Assembly (NCBI RefSeq): GCF_037038585.1
Contig: NC_092524.1
Coordinates: forward strand, 46,523,001 to 46,587,000
Origin: Patagioenas fasciata
Lineage: Eukaryota > Chordata > Aves > Columbiformes > Columbidae
Direction of reading: 5' to 3'
Length of the DNA stretch: 64,000 nt
Each line of letters begins with the position of its first letter. Position 1 is the first letter of the stretch. A program made the position numbers and the translations under genes. Positions 50,001-61,964 of the stretch are shown here, in pieces. A model generated the notes under the pieces. It did no database searches. It saw only the letters and a program-made list of their open reading frames with translations, and was not told where the DNA came from.

Positions 50001-53000
50001 ACTGCTTTGTCCTTTTAGCTAGAAGTTTCTTTTTTGTTCCTTTCTTGTCCACCAGTTTCACACTGCTGAGTTGCACTCCCCCAGATGCCTGTCTCCTCAC
50101 TACATTGCCCTTGGATTTTTCTCCTCAGCACTCTATGGGGGCTTGTTAGCTAAGGTTGTCATCTCTCTCCCAGCTATCCTTCCCCCATAGACGATTGCCT
50201 CATCTTCAGAAGTCCCTTCTTCCTTGTCCCTGTTAGCCTTTAGATGCATATCTCCTAGAACAGGGCTTTTCTTGGAGGATGGGATGTGATGTGTGATTCT
50301 CTGTCTGCAGGAACAACGGCTTGTTATTTTAAAGCAGATAGTGTGTGTGAATAAGACAGCTGATTGAAATGAAAGCCTGACTATGCTACACAGACAACCC
50401 AAACCTGACCTGCAGGTGAGGAAACCTGCCAGGAGACAGTCACTAGATCTGTGCCCTCAAGGCAAAACCCCTTCCTGCCTGCTGAGAAGCCTCAAGGAAG
50501 CAGAGCTGATGATGAGACCTTTCTGTACAGTGTCAAACCTCTAGAATGACTTCTTTCCCTTCTAGTGCATGCCAGCAGCTCCTTTGCATTTGAAGAGGAT
50601 TGGAGCCCAGGCTTTGTGCATGACAGAGGAGGAAATGGGCATATGCCATGATCTCCACATCCTTTTGGGGAGTGATGTCTGTCTTGTCAGGTGGGAGACA
50701 GCCCTCACAGGATATCTAGTGCTTGGAATTCACAGCCCTAAATTGTCAAACACCTCCTGAGCTGCATGCAAGTACACACCAATGGTGAAATTGCTCCAAA
50801 CAGAGCTGAGAATAGAGTGCAGTGCAGGCTATTGTTGGCTCTATGATTCCTGATAAAGTTTGGCAGTTGCTTCTGTGGTGGATTGCTGTTTTTACAGAAC
50901 ACACCAAGTACTGGTCCATCCCAGGGCCCGTGAGCTGCAAGAACAGCTGCATCGGCTGAGCGTGAGGGTAAGAGGGGGGGGGATTTGCAGGAATAGTCAG
51001 AGAGGTGGCCAGGGGTACTTCACAGGCTCAGGAAGTAGTGATGGTGTTAGGGAATAGAAAAAATTCTTAACAAGTGGAGTGGTTTTGGGAGAAGTAAATG
51101 GACAAAACATTCGGAGCATCAGTGAAATGGAAACAGAGTGGAAAACATGGTGTTTTGGAAGTGATGTGAATGGGCTGAAGAGAGGGGCCAGGGGCAGAGA
51201 GTGATGGTGACCACTGAGTTTCTGGGGGTTCTGTACTGTGACTTTGCACACTGCATCCTCCCCTAGGCTGCTCCCCCAACATGCTACCCTGAGTCTGTGT
51301 GCAAGGTCACTGAAGGGCAGACTCAGCCCAACCTGATGCTTTACACTGAGCTCTTGGTCCAGGCCAGTTTGAACTTCTCCAGTGACCATTGGCATTGTGA
51401 TCTGGAGCCTCTGGTGTTCAAGGAAAGCTCCCTCCTGACAGCCACAGTGGGCAGGGTGGAGCAGAGAATATGTCCCAAGGAGTATGTCTGAAGTCCTATT
51501 TGAAGCAGCAGTCCACTGGCCAAGTGGCAATGGGCAACTGAATTGCAAGGGGGCACACACACAGTTGTTGGGGGCTGAAAGTGTTGATCTGGGTAAGCAT
51601 CTTCCAACACTAAATTCTGCAATATGGTAGACACACAGTTGTATTTGGTCTGTGATTGCTGAGTCCATAAGTGTAGTTGACGGACTAGGTTTACCTAAAA
51701 TAGCCTTTAAGAAAAAGCTCTTGAAAGATGATTACAGAATTGAGACACCATCATTTAAAACTGCCTGAGGCAAACTCCTTTGAAAATTGCAGCAGTGGAG
51801 GGACAGAGAGAGAACTGCGTAGCCCTTGATTGTAGTGTTGTTCCCTCAGGACCCGTCCCTCCTCCCCCTCAGTTTCTCATCTGATATGAGAGAGAGCAGC
51901 AGTAAGATTCCTCATCTGTCTTATGAAAATCCGATTCTGAGTAGCTCTGATCAAACCCGGCTGGCTGTCAGCAGCGGTGGCCTTGTGTGGAGGGAGGGAG
52001 GCTTCTGAGGAGTTGCTGGATGTGGAAGTGTCATGGGTGCTGCCGATCAAAGAGGCATTTTTTAATAAATATATATTAGAAAAAACAAAAAACCTAAGGA
52101 TTTAGCATAAAAGAAATGTAGTTTGTCTTGTTTTTTCCAGTGTAACATGAAGAGGATGAAATAGAATCAGATACGTCTGCTCCCGAACATACTTCCACAG
52201 GAGCATCCTGAGAAGCTGCTTTCCTTGCCACAGCAATGCTCTAATGCAAAATCACTCATCTCTGGCATTGTTGAGGAGGGTTTTGTGTTTCTGAGTTCAC
52301 TAGACCCTCCCTGGGCACCTCATGCCTTCTCATCTGCTGCCCCACTGCCATCTGAGTATGTCTCAGCAGGGGAATACTGCAAAGAAGCAGGGAACAGCCT
52401 TTGAAAAGAGGAAAACAGATGTTACTGAAAAGGAGGGCAGGCAGAGTGCTCTGTGAGGGAGCTGTTGGTAGGGATAGGAGGTGTGTTTCCACTCTAAATG
52501 CTGGTAACCTCAGGGGTGTGGTGGACTCCACATCCTGAGCCTGGCCTCCACTCTCTCCTGTCTTGCTGCTAGTGAACAAACCTATGCATTAAGAGATTCC
52601 TCATATTTAAATCCATCGGTGTCTGCCCTTACCTCTTGCACAGTACAAGCCATGGATTGCTGCCTGTTGAAGCCCTGCACTGAGCCCAACGACTCACCTG
52701 ACAGGGCTGTACTCTGCCCTGTCTCTCTTCACACTGCCCAGGGGTTGAAACTGGGCAGAGGCTTTGTGTCAGTAGCAGCCTTGGGAAGTCGCAGATACAC
52801 CTGATGCCTGTCCCCAGCAAGCTCTCAGCTGAGGAAGAAGCCATGCCACACCAAGCAACCTGTGAAAGCACACCACTATCAAAGCAAGTGGAGTGTCTCA
52901 TGGACCACCCCACCTCCCAGCCAGTCACCCACTTAGCTGACAACATCACCAGAGCTTGTTGGCTGAAGAAAAAATTATTTTGTCTCATGCAAGGCAAATG

Positions 53001-53018
53001 TCTCATAGATGAGGTTAT

Positions 53019-53100
53019 TAGGGGCATGGTTTAGTGCCAGTATTAGGTTAATGGTTGGACTTGATGAGGGTCTCTTCCAACCAATATGATTCTATGATCT
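53019..53100 (+). mobile_element. CR1 LINE 3' tail fragment
   Basis: A short CR1 terminus, plus orientation: GGGGCATGGTTTAGTG, then ATGGTTGGACTTGATGAGGG, TCTCTTCCAACCAATATGAT and the terminal TGATTCTATGAT. Its text differs from the copies at 2304 and 13996, so it comes from another CR1 subfamily. Confidence 0.88.
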
Positions 53101-53610
53101 TTTAAGGCAAGGCTGGAGGGTCAGTCCTGAATTTGCTGCATGACCTCCCGTAGATCCAATGAATTGTCGGGTACCCACTCACTTCCTATCAGCTTGGCCA
53201 AGCTGTGCTGTTACCACTCTTCTCAAAAGAGTGCTTTGGGACATGGCACACTCAGGTTATCTTCTGTTTGTCTCAGCTTTTAAGGCAGTGCCCTAGTAGC
53301 TGTGATACTACCTGATTTTCACTCTACTATTTTCATCTCCTTGCTGGCTGATCAGGCAGATAACGCTGTTCTGTATTGGCCTACTAGTAGGGCAATTTCA
53401 GCCAGCGAAAGGCATCCCTATGAAATTAGTATCCAAGCATCCAAAGAAGCATTCTTTATCCTCTCCATTTGCCTGCTGCTCTCCTGAGAAAGCTTCCAAG
53501 AGGCTTCAAGCTTGTTTGTGTGTTCAGCAGAAGCTGTCTGTGTCCCTTGTTCCTTATGTTTTTTTGAAGATTTTTTTTGCCTGTTGCTTTCCACTTTTTT
53601 CTTCTCTTTC

Positions 53611-53631
53611 TTTTTTTTTTTTTTTTTTTTT
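53611..53631. repeat. Poly-T tract
   Basis: About 21 consecutive T on the plus strand, preceded by a C/T-rich stretch, in IFT43 intron 5. Confidence 0.9.
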
Positions 53632-56600
53632 ATTCTCCGTTTTTCCACTTGGAGAGAAAAATTATTTATTGCATTGAGATGCGCTAATTAAAGCCATTTT
53701 CTGGTATTTGGTTACTGAAGTGTTTGATGTCTCTCTGACAAGACCATGAAATGCACGGAGTGTCCACAGGGACAGAATTTGCTGAACACGGTGCTTTGTA
53801 AATGAGGGGACACAGTGTCGCAGCAGCTCATGAATATGAAACGCCCATGATGCTACCTCAGTGGACTTGGGAACACAGATGAATCCTGTCATGTGCTAAA
53901 TGAGACCAATTTCTTTCACTTAACTTCATCTTCAATCAGACCTTCTTCCATTTGCCTGTTTAAAATTCCCCAAACGTGATGCAGAAGGTAACAGCATTCA
54001 GTAAAACAAAGTTCTGCAGCAGCAGAGATATTGTAATTATTTCACTTTTACATTTTATAAGGAAGCAACTTAAACTAAAGTTAGTTTCATTCTTATGCCT
54101 GCTTGGTGGCAGGGGACTGCCAGCTCCAGAAGCCACTACCCTCTTCTTTGTGTTCTCTGATGTGGTGGTGTGTGGACAGGGAGAGCAGCACAGTCCCCAC
54201 TGCAAGTGTCCCATCTGAACTGGCCTTTGAAACACTCACCCAGTTGAAGGAAGCGAATCAGACTACATGAGATGGAGTCATTTTTTTGGGTGCCAGGCTC
54301 TTGACTTGGGAGACCTTTAAAGCAGCTCAGGGAGAAAGTGGCAAACACACTGCTGACTAACTGCAGGCCTGACCTCTGATGTGGTTTCTAGATCCAGCCC
54401 TGCTACGGATTTATTGTCTGACCTTCTGTTTGTCCCCACTTATGTGCTGTCTTGCCTCTAACAGAGAACTTAGTTCTTTGGGGCTAGGACCAAATCTTGC
54501 TGTAAGCTTGCAGGCTTTTAAGGGACCCAGCCTGCAGGTGTTGCTACTAAACCAAAGATCAGCCCTGCCTGGGGTGGGAAGTGCTGCTCACCAGCTTGCA
54601 GGGCCAGCTGGGTACTGAGGTGGTACGGAGCTTGCTACTTTTTGCATTCCTCAGCTGTCAGTAAGGTGTTTGCTAAGAGCTGAAAAAAGGTGATGGTTAA
54701 TGCATATGCTCTAATATGAACACATAATTTCCTCCTTTGTTTATGACTTTAAAATCTGCAGTTCCTTGCTTATTATTTGGCTATCTGCATGTAACATGGG
54801 TCACCCGTAGCCTTTCCCCTCCAACTTTTCCTCCTGCCCTCTGCATCCCTTATGCTATTGGTGCCTTGCCATAACTTAGCCATGAAGCTCTTTTTGTGTA
54901 AGAGCTAGCTCAGTCCAGCTAGTGTAGTAAAAATACTATTCTTATATGCTGGGACTTGGATGTTCTGAGACAGTCTGATGCAGAATAACACCCCTGTTAG
55001 CCAGCATTTGGTACTCGTGTCTCCTACGCCACCATAACTTCTGCATGGACGCACTCATTTTTATTTCATTCTTTGTTCGCTCTTGTTCACCATCATCTGG
55101 GAGATGGAGGGAAGTTTGCACTGGTCATCTAGCATTTGGCGCTCAAGTTTTTCACATCTCTACCATGAGCAGTTTCTAAAGACAAAATCTTGTTTCTTTA
55201 TGGGCTGAGAAATCCATGGGGAAAGACTTTGTGTTACTGTTCCCAGTCATTTTGAGCCATAAAGAGAAACCTCACTCATTCCTCTGTAAGGTCACTGTGT
55301 GCACTGAGTTTTTATGTTCCCCTCTCCATCTTCTGATCCATACACTCATTCTTCTACTTAGAAAACACTGCCTGATGTGTATCTACCTATTCTCCCCTTC
55401 AGCTGAAATGAAAGCAGGATACTCACTATCATTTTTACGAGCACTCACTCTGGCAATGTTATCTGCCATATGAAATGGAGATTCCAGAGGAGTTCTATCT
55501 GGGGGAGACTGGTAGAGGTGGCATAGGTAACAGTATCTTGCAGCACAGTGCTCGGAGGCCATCTAGCAGACCATGGTCGGTAACATGGCTTGTACTCAAT
55601 TTGTCCCCCTTTTTAATATTTTTTGCTAGTAACTCAACTTTTATTGTAATGTTTCTTACTATTAGTATCATATCTATTTGTTCTTATTTTGAAGTCTGCT
55701 GGAAAAGAACAGCTGAAGCTGTAAGATTTTCTTGTTGCTTCTGAGATTTGCCTACAATTTTGATTAAAATGGGTTGATGTTCAAGACTATGGAAGCCGCA
55801 CTCTCCTCCAAAACGCAGCTGAGTAATGCAGCCTTGCCCCAAATCTAGAGCTAAACTGCAGAGAATCACTTTTTTGTTTACAGGTTTTGTAGCTACCCCT
55901 TCTCAGCTGAAAACATCTTATTTTTGTAAGGCACAGGCCATTTGTTCACTTCATTGCAGTGACCTGGTATCTGTGAAGGTGTTTCTTTTTGCACAGAGGC
56001 AGCTCTTCAGCATGTCGGTATGTTGTGCAGTCGTTCCTAAAGTTTACCTACCTGCACACTGAATTCAGGCATGAGAACCTGGGCAGCAAAGTATGTGTCA
56101 AAATGCTGCACTAAAACCACAGGTTTATCAGTATGATGGAAAATGATCTGAAACCCTCACAACGAACAGGAGGGAGAAAAGTGGGTCACAGTACAAGTAC
56201 ACAGTGTAGGTTAGTAAAGTAATGTTGGAAAAAGCTCTGTGAATGCTGCAGTGCGAGACTCGGAGGACATGGTCGTGTCAACATTTCTGTAGGTGGTAGC
56301 ATTATATCTTAGTAATCTCGCTGCAGGTAATGAGGATATTTAAAGAAAAACATACGCCTATACTCTTGCAGCCCATGTGCTTCTTCCCCCTGCAGCTGAC
56401 ATAGTGCCATGACTTGGCTGTGTTACCAGAGGTTACTGGAAATAAAAGATGTGAGTCCTAAGAAGAGCAACAAAAACAAGTAACGAACTGGAGACTGAGC
56501 AAGGGGAAAGGTTGGGTCCTTGGTGATAAAGTGAGAAGCGAGACGCTTTGCAAACTGTACAGAGAGAGACAGGAGAGGGATTCTAAAGACGTGGCACCAT

Positions 56601-56869
56601 GGGAATTGGCAGAGAGAAGAGGAAATTATGAGTAACAAGTGAAATAAAGAAACAAATATTTCAGCGCTGATTTGCCACTGATAGCAGTTAGCCTGGGAAG
56701 CAGATATTTTCTTATAATTTGTTCTGTCAGTCTCTGACAGTCCTAAAGGGCATTGTTTCTGCCTAGAAATGGTCAAAATCATTTGCAGTTTTCAGTAAGA
56801 AGCAGTGTGTGCTGGCCTTTGTTGGAGGGGCTGGCAAGAGCACCCAGAACATTTCCAGCTCTTCTGTCT

Positions 56870-56925
56870 GAAATATTTTCAAAGCATCTATAAAATTGAA
56901 ATATTTTCAAAGCATCTATAATATT
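56870..56925. repeat. 28-bp tandem duplication
   Basis: Two adjacent 28-bp copies (56870-56897 and 56898-56925) start GAAATATTTTCAAAGCATCT and differ at a single base near the end (AAATT versus ATATT). This is a recent local slippage duplication in IFT43 intron 5. Confidence 0.95.
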
Positions 56926-59308
56926 GAGCCTTGAATTTCTTTTGGAAAGAGGTTATACATGATTGACTGGGTTTTGCTACTACGGAGTAGAGGTAGCACT
57001 TTGGGAATGTTTCCATGGAATTCAATGGCAATGAGATAAAACCAGCACTGGCAAATCCAGGACTCTTTGGGAACCTGCCACGTGGAAGAGGCATCACTGA
57101 TCTGGGCCCTAAGTTTACACTTTTCTTTAGTGCAAAAAGAGATCAAGAAAAGCAAAAAGTAACTAGGAAGAGGAGACACCAGAAACAGCTGCCAAAATGA
57201 GCACCAAGTGAAGACATTCAGTTTGCTGCAAACACCTTCCACATTTCTGCTGCCAGAAGACCTGACCTTCTCCTGCTGCAGGGAATGCTGCTCAGTGGAC
57301 AAGGGGAGCTCTGTTCCCAGGTAGCTCTTCATTTAGTTATATTTGCTGAGCAACATTTCACAGTGTCCTGCTGAAAAGGATAAATTAGCTCGCAAGAGAT
57401 TGGGTTTCTCATTCCCGTGTTCATTTGCCTGGATCTAACAGGGGACCTCTGTACAGTGCTTCATTCTTCTGCTTGGACCAGACTGTTCCCTCTTTGGTAT
57501 TTGTTGCTTACATACAGGGACTTTATCCCACATTACCACTGAGCAGATTTTACCAGCTGCCTGCACAGGTCAGTCTGTCTGTCCACAGAGATGCTTTTTC
57601 CATTTTGCTACAAGTTTTACCAAGAGCTAGGAGCTCCTGCAGGGAAGAGACAGCAAGATAGCAGCTTCTTCTGTGTATGGCCCCTGCAAGCAGAGCGAAG
57701 ACAGATCTGGCCCAGATGCCCAGGGACACACTGGTCAGACACTTCTTGCATATGCCTCCTCTGTCTAAAGGCTGGCCTAGGGCCTGTTGCTGCAGTTTGC
57801 CTTTAAATGTCTTGGGAAGTTTACTGTAGAGGGAGAGCTGCTTGCTGGGTGTCCAGGGAGTGAGAAGGCACAGCTCTGCTGAGGCTGGCCAAGCTGTCAC
57901 TGCCTCTTACTGTGGCCAGGCTCTCACGCAGCCCCTGTCCCACTCAGCCTTCCACCAGGCAGCCAATTAGCCAGAAATCCCACGGCATAGCCAGCTCCGA
58001 ATGGCCACGGTGCCAAGGCCAGGCTGACCCGTGCCCTGCTGCAGCTGGGCGGTGAGCGGGGGATGTGGGGTGGGCGTTCAGCAGGAAAGGGCAGCTGAGA
58101 GCCTGTGACATGCTGACAGGCAGCCGAACAAGGGGCTTTTCAGAAAAATCCTGCTCAGAGCCCTGAGTGCCACAAGTGGGAATGTCTCTCTAGCTCCTGA
58201 ATATTCATCTCAACCTGGGCTGCAAAATGGGGCAAAGCCAGGCCTGGCCACCCGCTGCCATCCAGCAGCAGCATGGCCACGCTGCTGACAGAGCCAGGAG
58301 CAGCCTGCTTGCTCCAGCGTCTGCACAGTGCAAGTGAAACCTCTTCCCAGAGCCGAACCACCAGCTTCTCCACTGTCTGAGGGCTCAGGGCCTCTGGAGC
58401 ACCTTTGTAGCCATGAATCTTTAAAGCAGCCTTGTGCTGGTGTTCTCTGTCCTTGCTTTGCACCTCCAGTTACCTCTTATTCTTGCTGGTTTTGCTCTCT
58501 CAATCTCCAGCTGTTGACAGGACTTTGTCAAATCAAAAAGCATGCAATGCTCTTCGAGCCTTGCTCCTTTCGCAGGATTCAGTGCGCACTCAGTTCTTCC
58601 TCCTCCATCCTTTTGTGTCTTGCTTCCTTTTTAGGTGGAATAGCCATAGTCCTTATGCTGGGAATACCCAGTCACCCAGAAATCACCCATTCCGAGGTCA
58701 CACTGGAAATCACACAAAGATTTATGACATGACAACTAGGTGCATGTTGCCTAGTCTTTGTATGTGCTAGACCACCAGCATGCACTTCCTCAGCTATCAG
58801 GAAGGTCACAGGCCTCTGCAGAGTCTGAGACCCAGCCAGCGGCCCCTTCAGCATGTAGTTTTACATGGCTTCTCTCAGTTTCTGCCCCACATTTCATTTC
58901 TAACAGAGTCTAGGTGACTGGTGGCTGAGCTGAGCCAATGATAGCACATCTCATAAGAAGCAAATTCTTGCCAGTCTTGGGATAATGACAAATAGGCAGT
59001 GGGGTTTAGTGCAGCCGCTTCTTTCATCTTCAAGGTTGTGTTCAAATGCACAGTTCATGACTGTGGAGTCTTACCCAGCCCAAATCTGCCGCTCTTGCAA
59101 GATTTCTTTTGACCCCAAGCTTCAAAGCTTTATTGCCTTGTTTTAATGTGAAACAATGTATTTTAAGTCATCGCTAAATAACTCTCTTGTGTTTTCCTCT
59201 GATAAGGAACAAGCTGTTTTGTATCTGTGAAGCAGGGGAACCTTTGTCTCTAGTGAGAGGAGAGCGTAACACTCCCCACTTAACTGCTGCTGCTTTCTCT
59301 TGTTGCAG

Positions 59309-59381
59309 ACATTCCTGTGATCCCTGACTTGGAGGAGGTCCAGGAGGAAGATCTGGCCATGCAAGTGGCAGCTCCCCCCAG
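59309..59381 (+). CDS. IFT43: IFT43 exon 6 (conserved C-terminal block)
   Basis: This 73-nt exon encodes D97 (split) [20 protein letters not shown] then APP and two bases of S121. The [14 protein letters not shown] motif is one of the most conserved parts of IFT43 and makes the identification unambiguous. The acceptor is CTTGTTGCAG and the donor is CCCCCAG|GTAAGAGC. In the IFT-A complex the C-terminal half of IFT43 contacts the IFT121/IFT139 part of the particle (family knowledge). Confidence 0.97.
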
Positions 59382-59868
59382 GTAAGAGCACTGCCAGGTG
59401 TTCTTGAGGCTCTCATCAGCAGTGCGAAATGGCTGGTGAAATTAAACTCTATCTTCTCTCATGCTCTCTGGACATCAGTGGCAGTGCCATTCAGCAGGAT
59501 TCAATGCCATGTATTGTGGCAGTGGGGCTCCAAGCAGAACAGTGCAAACTCCTTGTTTCCTGTTACACAAATAAAGCAATTACTGCATATGCTCTCGCTA
59601 AATACAAAAACTACATTAGAGTAGCATGTTTGATGTTGCAAAATCAAAATCACAAAATCTAGGAACTGCTTGATTTAAGGTTGCCTGTATAACTTCAGAT
59701 GCCTCCAGTACACATGTTACTGCACACACTTTGATTTTGCACGGTCATAGGCTGCTTTGCCCTCCACAGGATATCCTTCTTACTCAAGTGCATAGTTAAT
59801 TTGCAAAGTACAATTGTCACGGAGGCACCCCGAGGCTAATTTAAGGGACAACAGGGTCCAAAACAACT

Positions 59869-59874
59869 TTTATT
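59869..59874 (-). promoter_or_regulatory. LTR polyadenylation signal AATAAA
   Basis: AATAAA on the minus strand, about 55 bp from the 3' end of the solo LTR and followed (minus strand) by GTTGTTTTGG, a plausible G/T-rich downstream element. It marks the R/U5 junction region and implies a short U5. Confidence 0.65.
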
Positions 59875-60103
59875 AAACCGGTGAGAAACAGGGTTTTAGC
59901 ACTCCAAAAGTGACTTAAATATAGGTTCGGGTATCAGTTGAGGAAAATTATTAAGGGGCAGCAACTAGTACAACAGGCGGTCCACAGAGTGCATGCACGT
60001 GGCTTCACCCAAAACAATGCCGGAACCACCCCCGAGTCCCAGAGGAGTACACACTTGCCTGAACACGGTGCGGGATTATTCTTAAAGAGATACAGGTAAA
60101 GCG

Positions 60104-60495
60104 TACGCTCGCGATTCCGCGAGGGTAGATTTATAATACACTCGCAATTCTGTGAGGGTTAATTTACTTACATGTGTGAATCTGCACGGAATACTACACG
60201 TGCTTATGTGGAAGCACGGGAGGAAAATACACTCGCAATTGTGCGAGGAAATAAAGTTACACTCGCGATTGTGCAAGGAAATAATTTAAAGTACACGTGC
60301 AAATGTGCACGGAGTAAAGTTACACTCTCGATTGTGCGAGGAAATAATTTAAAGTACGTGTGCAAATGTGCACGGAATATAAATACACTCGCGATTGTGC
60401 AAGGAAATAATTGTATACGTGCTTGTATTAAGCATGGGAAGTTACACGTGCATATGTGCACGGAAAGGATAAATATACTCGCAATCCTGCGAGGG
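60104..60495. repeat. Array of 13 short dyads (hairpins) in two covarying classes
   Basis: Thirteen inverted repeats with 5-bp arms lie at starts 60108, 60141, 60173, 60199, 60232, 60262, 60296, 60325, 60359, 60388, 60418, 60447 and 60478. Starts are 26-34 bp apart, average about 31. Eleven have 6-nt loops, two have 9-10 nt. Class A arms are CTCGC/GCGAG (1, 2, 5, 6, 8, 10, 13) and class B arms are CGTGC/GCACG (3, 4, 7, 9, 11, 12). Most are preceded by TACA or TTACA. Variant arms mostly keep G-T wobble pairing on one strand; number 8 has a true mismatch. The array lies between the LTR TATA box and polyadenylation signal, so it would be transcribed as part of R. Confidence 0.9.
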
Positions 60496-60630
60496 GTTTT
60501 ACTCACACCCGTGGCGGCAAGGCAAGCGGGGTCTCCATCCCGGGGAGGGGGGCTCTCGGCGGCAGCACCTTCAGCTCGCAGCTCCGAGAGACCAGCGACA
60601 ACGGGCTCAGTCTCGACGAGAGAGTCCCGT

Positions 60631-60637
60631 TTTTATA
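60631..60637 (-). promoter_or_regulatory. LTR TATA box
   Basis: TATAAAA on the minus strand within CAGTATAAAAACGGGACTC, a strong core promoter arrangement. Transcription would start near 60605, at the beginning of GTCGAGACTGAGCCCGTTG. It marks the end of U3. Confidence 0.75.
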
Positions 60638-61259
60638 CTGGCTGATCAGACCTGACTGTAGGCATTCTAGAAGCTTCTCTGCACCCCCACACCGTGTGTG
60701 GGGTGCCCCTGAAGCCTCCAAACATCCCCCACACTGGTCACAGGTGCCCAGCAGCTCACTGGCGCCTCGGCAATCCCTTCGCCTAATGGCCCTGGCCAGG
60801 GTACTCTGGGTCAAACAAAAGAAGCTGGTAGCTTCAAGTAGCAGAGAGAGGGAGATGTGCCTACTCCCTCCATACTGAAGGAGGGAGTGGGGAGAGAGGG
60901 GGGTTTGCATTCTGCCACAACAATCCTGTTGTTTGAAGGTGTTATCAGAATAGTCTTGGGGTTAGCTCAAGGGAGAGCAGCAAGTTTTAAAAAATGAAAG
61001 TTTGGGAGGTTTTATGTTAAATGTATCAGTAAAAGTGTTCTCTCCTCTCCTGGGCCTATTGCCAAGATCACAGACTGGGATTTCCATTGACCCTTATTTG
61101 GATGGGTGGGATGTCTTACTCCTGACCACAGATTCCTTCTCACAAGTATGGAGTATATATTGTAATTAAATATGTGTTAACAAAAATAAATGACACTTTA
61201 TATAGTAGAAAATTTTAAATTACGTTGTCTCTCACCAGAGTTCATGCCTTTGTTTTCTC

Positions 61260-61280
61260 TTTTTTTTTTTTTTTTTTTTT
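61260..61280. repeat. Poly-T tract
   Basis: About 21 T on the plus strand in IFT43 intron 6. No retroposon body was recognised beside it. Confidence 0.9.
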
Positions 61281-61888
61281 AATAATCCCATCTGTTCCTC
61301 CTGTATCCATAGTCTCCCTGCAGTAGAAAAGACCAGTAATTTTCATGGACAGACACAAACAAATTAAATTAATATGGGCCTTTTCTATAGTATTGCGTCA
61401 CCTGCAAAGGGAAACATGGCACAACAGTGTATTACCCTGTGTTTCTCTTTGGAGTCTATATTTTAAGAAATTTTATTTGATAGCTGTGATATGGGAGTCA
61501 CAAGGTCCCTACTATTCTGTAGCTTGTATGGTAGGGCTCTCAGAGCCTGCTGGGGCTGTTCCAGTGTTCACTATATTCTTATTTTCTCTCTGGCCCTTGC
61601 AGCTACTCTGTGGATCTTGTGTCTGCTGCAGTGGCTTCTCTGAGGGCGTCTATGGTCACTCCACATCCTATTTTTATGCACGTGCACAACCTTGCATGCA
61701 GATTTGTCAATGACTGTTCTTTTGCTGAATGAGATTTGCTTGTGTCTGGGGACACCCATCTTGAGAATTCAAATGGGTGATGTGGACACTTGAGATGGGT
61801 GTCACCAGATCCCTTTTCATGCCACTCTTCTCCTCAGATGTGCTTCCACACTTACCCAGGCTTGTTCTTTGACCCCTTCTGGTTGCAG

Positions 61889-61964
61889 TGTGCAGGTGAA
61901 CCGGGTGCTTGCCTACCGTGACCTGGATGAAGATCTTATGAAGTATGCTGCCTTTCAGACTCTG
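61889..61964 (+). CDS. IFT43: IFT43 exon 7
   Basis: This 76-nt exon encodes S121 (split) [20 protein letters not shown] then AFQTL, residues 121-146. It matches the mammalian IFT43 segment with VNRVxxYRxLDxDLMKYxA. The acceptor is CTGGTTGCAG and the donor is ACTCTG|GTAAGT. It is entered in phase 2 and left in phase 0. Confidence 0.97.

Larger units (their letters stand above)
46462..59308 (+). other. IFT43: IFT43 intron 5
   Basis: This 12.8-kb intron (GTGAGG to CTTGTTGCAG) holds an (ATCCC)5 repeat at 47033, a CR1 tail at 53019-53100, a poly-T run at 53611 and a 28-bp tandem duplication at 56870. No coding exon of another gene or RNA gene is recognised. Confidence 0.75.
59815..60919 (-). mobile_element. 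Solo LTR of an endogenous retrovirus (ERVL-like by target-site length)
   Basis: This 1,105-bp element on the minus strand begins TGTGGCAGAATGC and ends CCTCCGTGACA. Both sides are flanked by the 5-bp duplication ACAAT (59810-59814 and 60920-60924). A 5-bp duplication is usual for class III (ERVL) elements. It has a TATA box (60631-60637) and a polyadenylation signal (59869-59874) in the order expected of U3-R-U5. No internal gag, pol or env sequence flanks it, so it is a recombined solo LTR. It is GC-richer than the intron around it and holds a remarkable array of dyads. Family name not recognised. Confidence 0.88.
59382..61888 (+). other. IFT43: IFT43 intron 6
   Basis: This 2,507-bp intron (GTAAGA to GGTTGCAG) carries a 1,105-bp solo LTR inserted antisense at 59815-60919. 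A poly-T run lies at 61260-61280. The remaining sequence is unremarkable. Confidence 0.85.

Noticed and set aside
60104-60495. CRISPR-like array
   Set aside because: Periodic dyads resemble short repeats, but the genome is a vertebrate, spacers are not unique 30-40-mers, repeats are only 16 bp and there are two classes; it is a retroviral LTR feature.
60172-60645. 157-codon plus-strand and 100-codon minus-strand frames over the LTR dyad array
   Set aside because: Both arise from the repeat array (the same CARxNTLAIV-type text recurs) and lie in an LTR that would not encode protein here.
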